Assembly (NCBI GenBank): GCA_017477185.1
Contig: JAFUXF010000006.1
Coordinates: 1-35,289, forward strand
From: Alphaproteobacteria bacterium
GTDB taxonomy: Bacteria > Pseudomonadota > Alphaproteobacteria > RF32 > CAG-239
Direction of reading: 5' to 3'
Length of the DNA: 35,289 nt
Shown: positions 24,707 to 31,032 of the stretch, one piece after another
Position numbering within the stretch: the stretch's first letter is position 1
Layout of the letters: every line of letters begins with the position of its first letter
Notes under the pieces: generated by a model
What the model was told of the DNA's origin: nothing
Databases searched by the model: none
The model's input: only the letters and a program-made list of their open reading frames with translations
Position numbers and translations under genes: made by a program

Positions 24707-25495
24707 ATGAGAAAATTCGGTGTTAAGCTATGGAGTAAAGATTTTACTAAGAATCCTGCGTTTGCCAAACAAAGTATTTCGGCAGTTAAGGAAGGGTATT
24801 TTGATTATGTTGAATTGTTTGCCTTGCCCGATTCGTATAATGACGACTATCGGCAAGTAGCACAAGAATTAAAAGGGATAAAAGTGATTATTCACGCGCC
24901 TCATTCGGCTTTTGGTATGGATACAGGGAATCCTGAACTATTTACACAAAATCAAGATAAGCTGAAAGATGCTCAACAGTATGCTGATTTACTAAAGGCA
25001 GATATTATTATCCTCCACGCTGGGTTTAATGAGGGCGAGCGATATGTATCTGAGAGTGCTCGTCAGTTTAAGGCCTTTAATGAGCCTCGTTTGGCGGTTG
25101 AAAACTTACCCTATTTATGTATGTCGACCGGCAAATATTTACACGGAACATCACCGGCAGAAATTAAACAGATTATGGAGACAAGTGGTTGTCAGTTTTG
25201 TTTGGATTTTTCTCACGCTATTTGTGCCGCCAATTCTTATAAGCGAGATAAAATTGCGGACCTAAAAGCCTATCAAGCCCTCCATCCGGTAATGTATCAT
25301 ATGTGTGATGATGACTGGAATGGCGTACGCGATGAGCACTTACACTATGGTCAAGGCAATTATCCGCTGGCAGAGCTATTGAATGATTATACAAATAAAG
25401 AGACATTCATTACCATGGAGACGGGGCACGGCATTCCAACGACTATTCAGCCATGGCTTGATGATATAAAATATCTGAAAAGCTTATTGAAATAA
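24707..25495 (+). CDS. TIM-barrel enzyme of the AP-endonuclease 2 / xylose isomerase-like family
   Basis: This 262-residue protein has the metal-binding TIM-barrel pattern of sugar-phosphate isomerase/epimerase and endonuclease IV relatives: YVELFALP, VIIHAPHSAFG (His ligands), DIIILHAGFNEGE, RLAVENLPY (Glu ligand), CQFCLDFSHA (Asp and His), YHMCDDDWNG and FITMETGHG (Glu). These are typical of divalent-metal isomerases. Substrate and pathway cannot be read from sequence or neighbours. A weak AAAGAGA ribosome-binding site precedes the ATG. It is the last gene before the accessory patch. Confidence 0.75.
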   Translation: MRKFGVKLWSKDFTKNPAFAKQSISAVKEGYFDYVELFALPDSYNDDYRQVAQELKGIKVIIHAPHSAFGMDTGNPELFTQNQDKLKDAQQYADLLKADIIILHAGFNEGERYVSESARQFKAFNEPRLAVENLPYLCMSTGKYLHGTSPAEIKQIMETSGCQFCLDFSHAICAANSYKRDKIADLKAYQALHPVMYHMCDDDWNGVRDEHLHYGQGNYPLAELLNDYTNKETFITMETGHGIPTTIQPWLDDIKYLKSLLK

Positions 25496-25512
25496 AATAA
25501 AAAAAGAAATAG

Positions 25513-25545
25513 TCATCCCTTGAGCGTAGCGAGACGAGGGATCTT
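25513..25545. repeat. REP-like palindromic repeat
   Basis: ATCCCTTG (25515-25522) and CGAGGGAT (25535-25542) form an imperfect stem around an AGCG-TAGCGAG core. Compact palindromes of this kind containing GAGCG/AGCGAG are dispersed in many bacterial genomes. Only one copy is in this window. It marks the left border of the accessory patch. Confidence 0.5.
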
Positions 25546-25584
25546 CAAATTTATAAAAAAACACAAATTGACAAAATTTTTGTC

Positions 25585-25613
25585 TTTACAAGCCTCTGAA
25601 AATATGGTATATA
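25585..25613 (+). promoter_or_regulatory. Sigma70-like promoter for the orphan gene at 25632
   Basis: TTTACA (25585-25590) and TATATA (25608-25613, within TATATATAAT) are spaced by 17 bases. The leader to the ATG is only about 10-15 bases long and has no ribosome-binding site. Confidence 0.5.
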
Positions 25614-25631
25614 TAATCCTGAAATAAATTT

Positions 25632-26177
25632 ATGTTTAATTTTAATTATTTAGTTATGGAAAAAAATAAAATTTTCGGGTTATTTGATTTTATGACCCGT
25701 TCAGGTAAGACAACGTTCGTCAATGATTTTACGGGTTGGGGCGAGGCTGCACAGATTCCCGGATTCCCGAGCTTTAGCTCTCCCGAGGGTAATGGTATCC
25801 GTTCGGAGGCGACCGGTGCGGAGTTCGATCCTCAGTATGAAAGCATTCGTCGCGGTGACCACCTTGAGGTACAGTACCGCGATGAGGGAAAACTCATTGA
25901 GCGCGTGACGTTAGGTAACCTGTTTCCCAAGGGAACACCTGTCGTCATCGTCACCGGCTCAGAAGCTCTCCGCCGAGTATGTCCGCTGTTCAAGCGCCGC
26001 TCTGAGATGATGGACTGGATGCACATGGTCGCAGAGTACACCATGCTCCGTGCCGCCAGCTCTGACCCTGTACCCTACTACTGGGAGGGCAACATGTTGG
26101 AACTGGCTCGTTATCTCTACGAGAACTGTGCCGACAAGATTACAGACCGGAGCATCTATGACAAGTGCGTCCTCTAG
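25632..26177 (+). CDS. Orphan protein of unknown function in G+C-rich DNA
   Basis: This protein has 181 residues if it starts at 25632. In-frame ATGs at 25656 and 25692 are alternatives, and none has a clear Shine-Dalgarno sequence. It is soluble, with no signal peptide or membrane segment, and rich in charged and aromatic residues (TGWGEAAQIPGFPSFSSPEG, YYWEGNMLELARYLYENC). No family is recognised. From about 25,720 the base composition jumps: two sampled 60-base lines (25741-25860) have 35 and 36 G+C, whereas the first 20 codons are A+T-rich like the neighbours. It has its own promoter-like sequence and a strong terminator at 26197-26228, so it is a single-gene unit, probably acquired. Confidence 0.7.
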   Translation: MFNFNYLVMEKNKIFGLFDFMTRSGKTTFVNDFTGWGEAAQIPGFPSFSSPEGNGIRSEATGAEFDPQYESIRRGDHLEVQYRDEGKLIERVTLGNLFPKGTPVVIVTGSEALRRVCPLFKRRSEMMDWMHMVAEYTMLRAASSDPVPYYWEGNMLELARYLYENCADKITDRSIYDKCVL

Positions 26178-26196
26178 ATGTATTTCAAAATTTAAA

Positions 26197-26228
26197 CGCT
26201 GACTGCTTTATACAGTCAGCGTTTTTTT
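26197..26228 (+). terminator. Rho-independent terminator after the orphan gene
   Basis: CGCTGACTG (26197-26205) pairs perfectly with CAGTCAGCG (26213-26221), followed by seven T. It sits between the convergent orphan and amidotransferase-like genes. Confidence 0.93.
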
Positions 26229-27144
26229 AATTTCTTTCCATTTTTGTTTGAGAAATAAACAGACTTTGGTTGGTTTGTTTTAAAGTTTTCTGTTTTTGAT
26301 AAATGCGTGCTTTGTCGGCAAGCCAGTTATAAATTTTTTGCATGGTTTTATCCCCTTGAGCGGCAAAGTCTTCGGGGTGCCATTGAATACAAAGTATATT
26401 TTTTTCTTCATTGCCCCATGCTTCAGGGGTGGAATCATTGCTGGTGGCGTAAATTTTTAAATCACTGATGGAATCGTTGTTCATAAGTGCTTCACGATGG
26501 CGAGAGTTGGTCTCTATTTTATGTTGACCAAGCAGTTTGAAAAGAGGGGAATCTTCTCTTATGGTGACAATGTGAGCTTCTAATTCTTTGGTTTTGTGCT
26601 CTAAATTGGTATGTGTGTATTCTTTTAAGTCGCGATAAAGTCGCAGACCATGCATACCACCGATCATTTGTGCACCGGCACAAATACCGAGCATGGGAAT
26701 ACCATTTTTCTCGGCTTCCATAATTGAGGTTATATAAGCATAAGAGCGAGAGCCCGGTTTTTCGTTTGTTTTCTTCATGGGGTCAGTGTAAAATTCACTC
26801 GGTGAAACGAAAGAGCCTCCGGGGAGAATGAGACCGTCAACATCATCCATTTGAGAAACATTATTTTTATAGGTCAAAAAGCGAATATTGACCCCACTTT
26901 GTGCAACGGCTTTAGCGTAATTCCAGTCGATGGTGTAAGTATCTTTTTCTCGTCCGAGCAGAAAAGCTACTGTCGGCGCATCGGGAGAGGGTTTAGAGCA
27001 TTCGAACTTTTCTTCATAGTCTTTATCTTTCAATGTAATAATGGGAGTTATATTATCCTTCTCCAGTTTTTCTATTTCTGCATCAGGAATACCAAAGGCA
27101 TTAAATTCAGAAAGATAATTAAGTTGGATGTGTTTTGTTTTCAT
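26227..27144 (-). CDS. Class I glutamine amidotransferase-like hydrolase (peptidase C26 type), paralogue 1
   Basis: This 305-residue protein has an intact Cys-His-Glu triad: C155 in GICAGAQM, and H256 and E258 in IQWHPED. The oxyanion-type turn LILPGGSFVSP is also present. The lone domain with PGG and QWHPED is the layout of gamma-glutamyl hydrolases such as PuuD, which cleave gamma-glutamyl bonds. There is no synthetase domain to feed, so hydrolysis of a free gamma-glutamyl compound is the likeliest role. About 55 N-terminal residues precede the core and are shared with the paralogue at 28493-29332. The ribosome-binding site is AGAGAGGG. It is divergent from the histidine phosphatase gene. 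The C-terminal tail of about 25 residues is not shared with the paralogue. Confidence 0.82.
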   Translation of the reverse strand: MKTKHIQLNYLSEFNAFGIPDAEIEKLEKDNITPIITLKDKDYEEKFECSKPSPDAPTVAFLLGREKDTYTIDWNYAKAVAQSGVNIRFLTYKNNVSQMDDVDGLILPGGSFVSPSEFYTDPMKKTNEKPGSRSYAYITSIMEAEKNGIPMLGICAGAQMIGGMHGLRLYRDLKEYTHTNLEHKTKELEAHIVTIREDSPLFKLLGQHKIETNSRHREALMNNDSISDLKIYATSNDSTPEAWGNEEKNILCIQWHPEDFAAQGDKTMQKIYNWLADKARIYQKQKTLKQTNQSLFISQTKMERN

Positions 27145-27233
27145 CAGCCCTCTCTTTTGTTAGAAATAATAGCTCAAAATTTACGATTTTGCAAGATTTA
27201 TGGTAGAAAATATCCCGAGACAAGGAGATTGAG

Positions 27234-27785
27234 ATGAAAGTTATTTTTGTTCGTCATGGAGAGACGGATTGTAATGTCAAAAATATTATGCAAGGGGCAG
27301 GAATGAATACACCTTTGAATGCAAAGGGGATTCAACAAGCAAAGCAATTGGCTGAAAAAGCTAAAAATTTAAGAATAGAAAAAATATATAGTTCGACTTT
27401 AATACGGGCTATTCAAACGGCAACTTTGGTGGCTGCAGAATGCGGGCTTGATGTTGAGCCTATTGATGGCGTTGAAGAATTTCACTATGGCGAAGTAGAG
27501 GGAATGTATGTTCCGGATGCTATTGAAAAATATGGAATAGATAAAGTTTTATTCAATGAAACGCGGCCTGATTTATATGATCAACATTTACCGGGTGGTG
27601 AAACAATCAATCAATGTATTGCCCGTGTGGTGGCGGTGTTGCAAAAAATAAAAAAGGAAAATGAGGGAAAATGTGAGCGGATTGCTGTCTTTTCACATGG
27701 GGCAGTGATGTGTATTATGTATTATTACTTTTTCAAAGTTCATCATCCTATTGCTAATTGCGAATGGTTTGAAACGGAAATGTGA
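27234..27785 (+). CDS. Histidine phosphatase (phosphoglycerate mutase-like) family protein
   Basis: This 183-residue protein has all the branch-1 histidine phosphatase residues: the phospho-accepting H8 in VRHGETDCN, R7, R58 in SSTLIRAIQTA, E82 in EEFHYGEVEG and the second histidine H155 in VFSHGAVMC. Members dephosphorylate sugars, cobalamin or nucleotide precursors, or proteins. The size and motifs fit the CobC/PhoE-like group, but the substrate is unknown. AAGGAG lies 7 bases before the ATG. It is divergent from amidotransferase-like paralogue 1. No terminator hairpin is seen before the next promoter, which begins within ten bases of its stop. Confidence 0.88.
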   Translation: MKVIFVRHGETDCNVKNIMQGAGMNTPLNAKGIQQAKQLAEKAKNLRIEKIYSSTLIRAIQTATLVAAECGLDVEPIDGVEEFHYGEVEGMYVPDAIEKYGIDKVLFNETRPDLYDQHLPGGETINQCIARVVAVLQKIKKENEGKCERIAVFSHGAVMCIMYYYFFKVHHPIANCEWFETEM

Positions 27786-27792
27786 TTTTTTT

Positions 27793-27821
27793 TTGACATA
27801 AGTATTAAAGTATGCTATTTT
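27793..27821 (+). promoter_or_regulatory. Sigma70-like promoter for the VanX-like gene
   Basis: A consensus TTGACA (27793-27798) and TATTTT (27816-27821) have a 17-base spacer. The A+T-rich leader of about 40 bases has no Shine-Dalgarno sequence. Confidence 0.6.
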
Positions 27822-27866
27822 AACCTTGTTTTTTTTATTATTAATCTAACAATTTAAAACTTAAGT

Positions 27867-28463
27867 ATGAAAAATCTAATCAAATTTAATGATCCACACT
27901 TTATTGCAGATTTAATGTATGCTCGAGCAAACAATATGCTGAGCCGTCCGGTTTATGAAGAAGTTGGTTTCGGTAATCAGCTTTATCTGCACAAAGATGT
28001 GGCTGAAAAGTTGTTATCTCTGATTCCTGAGTTGGAACAAATGGGGTGTAAGATGCGCATTTGTGATGCGTATCGCCCACCTGTAGCGCATATGAAGTGT
28101 GTTGAGGTTGTCCCTATCAAGGGATTCTTCCGACCAGAGTATCAAACATCAAATCACTGCCACGGGACCGCAGTTGATGTCTGCTTAACCGATTTGAAGG
28201 GGAATAACCTCGAGTATCCGACAGAGATTGACGCTTATGAGCCGAAATTTGCAGCTCAAGTAGCAGAAGGAAAATTCGAGGAATTTCAAGCTCATCTCAA
28301 AAAGGCAAGGCATGATTATTTCGATGCTAGTCCGGAAGCTATCCAGAATCGCGAGGAGTTGAAGTGCTTAATGGAGACTCATGGATTTGAGTCGATACCA
28401 CATGAGTGGTGGCACTATAATTTAATCGGTTGGCAACACTATCCGGTTATTGAATGGGAATAA
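27867..28463 (+). CDS. D-alanyl-D-alanine dipeptidase, VanX/DdpX-like
   Basis: This 198-residue zinc peptidase has the full VanX signature: R70 in DAYRPP, the S-x-H-x-x-G-x-A-x-D motif as SNHCHGTAVD (H97 and D104 as zinc ligands), and the catalytic E180 with zinc ligand H183 in HEWWHYN. VanX enzymes hydrolyse D-Ala-D-Ala. Outside vancomycin resistance they scavenge or turn over the dipeptide. No signal peptide is visible, so it acts in the cytoplasm. No vanH/vanA genes are nearby, so resistance is not implied. There is no Shine-Dalgarno sequence before the ATG, and the composition is somewhat richer in G+C than the core genes. It lies between two amidotransferase-like paralogues. Confidence 0.88.
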   Translation: MKNLIKFNDPHFIADLMYARANNMLSRPVYEEVGFGNQLYLHKDVAEKLLSLIPELEQMGCKMRICDAYRPPVAHMKCVEVVPIKGFFRPEYQTSNHCHGTAVDVCLTDLKGNNLEYPTEIDAYEPKFAAQVAEGKFEEFQAHLKKARHDYFDASPEAIQNREELKCLMETHGFESIPHEWWHYNLIGWQHYPVIEWE

Positions 28464-28465
28464 AA

Positions 28466-28494
28466 AAAGGACTTCGTGATGAAGTCCTTTTTTT
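28466..28494. terminator. Bidirectional terminator between VanX-like and amidotransferase-like genes
   Basis: AAAGGACTTC (28466-28475) pairs with GAAGTCCTTT (28481-28490), with T-runs on both strands. It serves both convergent genes and overlaps the stop codon of paralogue 2. Confidence 0.92.
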
Positions 28495-29332
28495 ATTGTT
28501 GCTGAGACTGGTAAATTTTAGCCTCAGAGGCGAGCCAATCATAGATTTTTTGCATTTTTTTGTTACCCCAAGTGGCACCATCTTCGGGATGCCATTGGAT
28601 ACATAAAATATGCTTTTCCCAGTTACCCCAAGCCTCAGGGCAACCATCTTCAGCGTGGGCGAAGATTTTCAGCTCAGAAAGGCTGTCATCGCTGTCTGCA
28701 CACTCGCTGTGGCGCGTGTTCGCCCAGAGCCAAGAGCCCAACATCTCTTTTAAGCTCTGGTCGGTGATGAACACTTTGTGGGCGTTCAGTTCCTTGCTCT
28801 TGTGTGCAAGGTTACCTCCCAGATGCTCGGTGTTGCGGTGGAGTTTGAGACCAAACTCTCCGGCAACCATCTGTGCACCGGCACAAATACCTAGGATCGG
28901 AATGCCCTGTTTGCCTGCCTGTCTGATTAAGACTATGTAGGCAAAAGCACGCGGACTGAGCTTGGGTTCTGGTCCGGGGTCAGTATAATACCGCTCCGGT
29001 GAGACAAAAGCACCGCCCGGCAAGATGAGACCGCTACACTCCGATAATTCGGTGTTGGGGTGAACATGGTCAATAAAGCGGATTTTGGCACCGCTCTTGG
29101 CTATGGCTCGGACATAGTTCCAGTCAGCAGAGTAACTGTCGCCATCACATCCAAGCAAGAAACCGACAATCGGGGCATCTTCTGCCGGTGGCGTAACATG
29201 TAACAGGTCGTAGGCACTGTCGGGCAGTGTTAGTTCCGGAATGATGTTCTGTTTTACCAGTTTCTCAATCTCTTTGTTGCTGATGACAAAGGCTTTGAGT
29301 GCCTCATCATAGGTTAAATCTACTCTTTTCAT
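28493..29332 (-). CDS. Class I glutamine amidotransferase-like hydrolase (peptidase C26 type), paralogue 2
   Basis: From the ATG at 29332 the protein has 279 residues. An in-frame TTG two codons upstream is less likely. It is a clear paralogue of 26227-27144 along its whole length, with the same start pattern (EIEKL...NI-P...TL), the ADWNY segment and the triad C150 (GICAGAQM), H248 and E250 (IQWHPED). Its coding sequence is richer in G+C: 34 of 60 in one sampled line. There is no Shine-Dalgarno sequence, unlike paralogue 1. Because the copies differ in composition and leader, transfer of a second version is as likely as tandem duplication. A near-perfect promoter drives it. Gamma-glutamyl hydrolase activity is inferred from family. 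Confidence 0.82.
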   Translation of the reverse strand: MKRVDLTYDEALKAFVISNKEIEKLVKQNIIPELTLPDSAYDLLHVTPPAEDAPIVGFLLGCDGDSYSADWNYVRAIAKSGAKIRFIDHVHPNTELSECSGLILPGGAFVSPERYYTDPGPEPKLSPRAFAYIVLIRQAGKQGIPILGICAGAQMVAGEFGLKLHRNTEHLGGNLAHKSKELNAHKVFITDQSLKEMLGSWLWANTRHSECADSDDSLSELKIFAHAEDGCPEAWGNWEKHILCIQWHPEDGATWGNKKMQKIYDWLASEAKIYQSQQQ

Positions 29333-29385
29333 AAGCAAATTTATTTAAGGGTTAATAATAAAATTAATAATTCACGAATGAGACA

Positions 29386-29414
29386 AGTATAGATAATACA
29401 ATATTTGTTGTCAA
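29386..29414 (-). promoter_or_regulatory. Strong sigma70 promoter for amidotransferase-like paralogue 2
   Basis: On the minus strand TTGACA (29414-29409) and TATACT (29391-29386) are spaced by 17 bases, close to consensus. The leader is about 45 bases long and A+T-rich. Confidence 0.72.
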
Positions 29415-29436
29415 TGATTTTGTCTAAAAAATAAGA

Positions 29437-29465
29437 TTTACAAAGTCAGGTTTGTTTTATATGGT
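29437..29465 (+). promoter_or_regulatory. Sigma70-like promoter for truB-rpsO-pnp
   Basis: TTTACA (29437-29442) and TATGGT (29460-29465) with a 17-base spacer lie just before the truB ribosome-binding site. It is divergent from the promoter of paralogue 2. Confidence 0.5.
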
Positions 29466-29482
29466 AGGATAAGGAGAAAAAA

Positions 29483-30394
29483 ATGCACCATAAAAAAGGG
29501 GAAGACATCAACGGCTGGTTGATTATTGATAAGCCGCGGGATATGGGTTCCACGCAGGTTGTGAATCTGACACGTCGTTTGTTTAATGCCAAAAAAAATG
29601 GTCATGCCGGAACGCTTGACCCTTTTGCAACGGGTGTTTTACCGATTGCCTTCGGGGAGGCAACTAAAGTTTTGCCCTATGTTACGGATGGCGATAAAGA
29701 ATATGAGTTTCTCTTGCAATTTGGGGCAAGCACCAATACCGATGACAGTGAAGGTGAAGTTGTTGAGAGATGCGAAAAAATCCCTACTGAAGACGAAATA
29801 AAACAAGTTATTCCTTTATTTATCGGTAAAATTAAGCAAGTTCCACCTCAGTATTCTGCCATAAAAATTAACGGGCAACGTGCTTATAAATTGGCACGTT
29901 CCGGACAGCAGGTCGATATGCCGGAGCGAGAAATCGAAATTTTTGATTTGCAGTTGTTGAATTTTGATGATGCGAATCGGCAAGCAAAATTTAAGGTCAA
30001 ATGTTCTAAAGGGACGTATGTGCGCACACTCGGTCGTGATATTGCCCTAAAACTGGGCTCAAAAGGCTATTTGAGAGAGCTCAGACGAACAAAATGCGGA
30101 AAATTTTTGATTGATGATGCGATTTTACTGGAAAAAATAAAAAATATAGTGCATAGTGTTGCCACAAAAGAAGTTTTGCTTCCGTTAGAAACCTCTCTGC
30201 GCGACATCGCGGACTTGGCTGTTTCGGAAGCAGATGCAGCTAAACTCAAACAAGGACAGGGGCTGTCTCCTAAGGCTTATGATGTGCAAAAGTATATCGG
30301 GCAAGAGATGACGGCTTTTAGTCAGGGAAAGTTGGTTGCACTGGTGCGAATCGATGAGAGAAGAATTTCTCCGATTCGTGTGTTTAATTTATAA
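29483..30394 (+). CDS. truB: tRNA pseudouridine(55) synthase
   Basis: This 303-residue enzyme forms pseudouridine 55 in the T-loop of tRNAs. Signatures are [17 protein letters not shown] at the N-terminus, [25 protein letters not shown] with the catalytic aspartate in [43 protein letters not shown], and [20 protein letters not shown], followed by a PUA-like C-terminal region. AAGGAG precedes the ATG at good spacing. It is the first gene of the conserved truB-rpsO-pnp set. Confidence 0.97.
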   Translation: MHHKKGEDINGWLIIDKPRDMGSTQVVNLTRRLFNAKKNGHAGTLDPFATGVLPIAFGEATKVLPYVTDGDKEYEFLLQFGASTNTDDSEGEVVERCEKIPTEDEIKQVIPLFIGKIKQVPPQYSAIKINGQRAYKLARSGQQVDMPEREIEIFDLQLLNFDDANRQAKFKVKCSKGTYVRTLGRDIALKLGSKGYLRELRRTKCGKFLIDDAILLEKIKNIVHSVATKEVLLPLETSLRDIADLAVSEADAAKLKQGQGLSPKAYDVQKYIGQEMTAFSQGKLVALVRIDERRISPIRVFNL

Positions 30395-30417
30395 TAAAAA
30401 AGAAAAGGAAAAAACAG

Positions 30418-30687
30418 ATGTCGATTACAAATGAAAAAAAACAAGAATTAATTAAAGAATATGGTCACTCAGCTAATGACAGCGGTTGTCCTGAAGTTCA
30501 AATTGCGATTTGGACATACAGAATCAATGGTTTGATTGAGCACTTCAATACACACCACAAAGATTTACACTCTCGTTTGGGTTTGATGAAGATGGTCAGT
30601 AAACGCCGTCACTTGTTGGATCACTTGAAGGCAAAGAGCGAATCTCGCTATGCTGAGATTATTAAAAAATTGAACATCCGTCGATAG
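30418..30687 (+). CDS. rpsO: 30S ribosomal protein S15
   Basis: This 89-residue protein is full length for S15, a primary binder of the 16S rRNA central domain that helps form the bridge to the 50S subunit. Typical segments are [50 protein letters not shown] and the closing [13 protein letters not shown]. An AAAGGAA ribosome-binding region precedes the ATG. A long nested hairpin starts right at its stop codon (30688-30789) before pnp. Confidence 0.98.
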   Translation: MSITNEKKQELIKEYGHSANDSGCPEVQIAIWTYRINGLIEHFNTHHKDLHSRLGLMKMVSKRRHLLDHLKAKSESRYAEIIKKLNIRR

Positions 30688-30789
30688 AAGTTTGCAAAAG
30701 GGGATTCAAATTGGCACTTTTTTCATTTATGTACTAATTTGTACACCGCATTCAAAAAGTGCTCAATAGCAATCCCCTTTATCAAACTT
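30688..30789 (+). repeat. Long nested hairpin between rpsO and pnp, element A
   Basis: The arms nest in order: AAGTTTG/CAAACTT (30688-30694, 30783-30789), AAAGGGGATT/AATCCCCTTT (30697-30706, 30771-30780) and GCACTTTTT/AAAAAGTGC (30714-30722, 30754-30762). The tip TGTACTAATTTGTACAC (30730-30746) is itself self-complementary at its ends. It may be the RNase III site that separates rpsO from pnp, and the tip matches element B after pnp. Confidence 0.7.
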
Positions 30790-30842
30790 ATGCAAAGTCG
30801 GAGTTTGTGATAAAGATGTTAAAGAGGTTAGGGGTAAGGAAA

Positions 30843-30902
30843 ATGAATATATTACGAGTTAAAAATAGCATTTTTACTTACCTTGACTTATGGACTATTT
30901 AA
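30843..30902 (+). CDS. Possible 19-codon leader peptide upstream of pnp
   Basis: ATG at 30843 opens a 19-codon frame reading MNILRVKNSIFTYLDLWTI and ending at TAA 30900-30902. It is followed within 10 bases by a terminator-like hairpin. The nearby AAGGA is only 2 bases from the ATG, which is a poor spacing, so translation is uncertain. Confidence 0.2.
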   Translation: MNILRVKNSIFTYLDLWTI

Positions 30903-30910
30903 TAAAGTTA

Positions 30911-30940
30911 GGGGCGATAAATGCCCCTTGCTTTGTTTTT
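30911..30940 (+). terminator. Terminator-like hairpin in the pnp leader
   Basis: GGGGC (30911-30915) pairs with GCCCC (30922-30926) and is followed by the T-rich TTGCTTTGTTTTT. It lies between rpsO and pnp and could attenuate pnp transcription. Confidence 0.45.
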
Positions 30941-30969
30941 AAATCCTGTTCGGGTGAGCCGGCAGGTGG

Positions 30970-30993
30970 TTCGGAAGGGAGGGCTCTTCCGAA
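30970..30993 (+). promoter_or_regulatory. Stable hairpin just upstream of the pnp ribosome-binding site
   Basis: TTCGGAAG (30970-30977) pairs perfectly with CTTCCGAA (30986-30993) around a purine-rich loop. In enterobacteria pnp is autoregulated through RNase III cleavage of a leader hairpin, and this is a candidate for a similar control, by analogy only. Confidence 0.5.
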
Positions 30994-31032
30994 TGGTAGT
31001 AAAAGAGATATATTTGAAAAGGAAAGAAATAT

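Noticed and set aside
25561..25632. Bacteroides-type promoter (TTTG ... TAnnTTTG) for the orphan gene
   Set aside because: The spacing does not fit, while sigma70-like TTTACA-17-TATATA does. The same holds for the VanX-like gene and paralogue 2, so only the coding sequences suggest a foreign source.
25692..25730. MTRSGKTTFVNDF as a Walker A nucleotide-binding loop in the orphan protein
   Set aside because: The required first glycine and spacing (GxxxxGK[ST]) are missing, and no Walker B or other NTPase motif follows.
27867..28463. Vancomycin-resistance cluster
   Set aside because: Only the dipeptidase is present. No vanH, vanA-type ligase or VanRS genes are nearby, and stand-alone VanX/DdpX enzymes serve metabolism.
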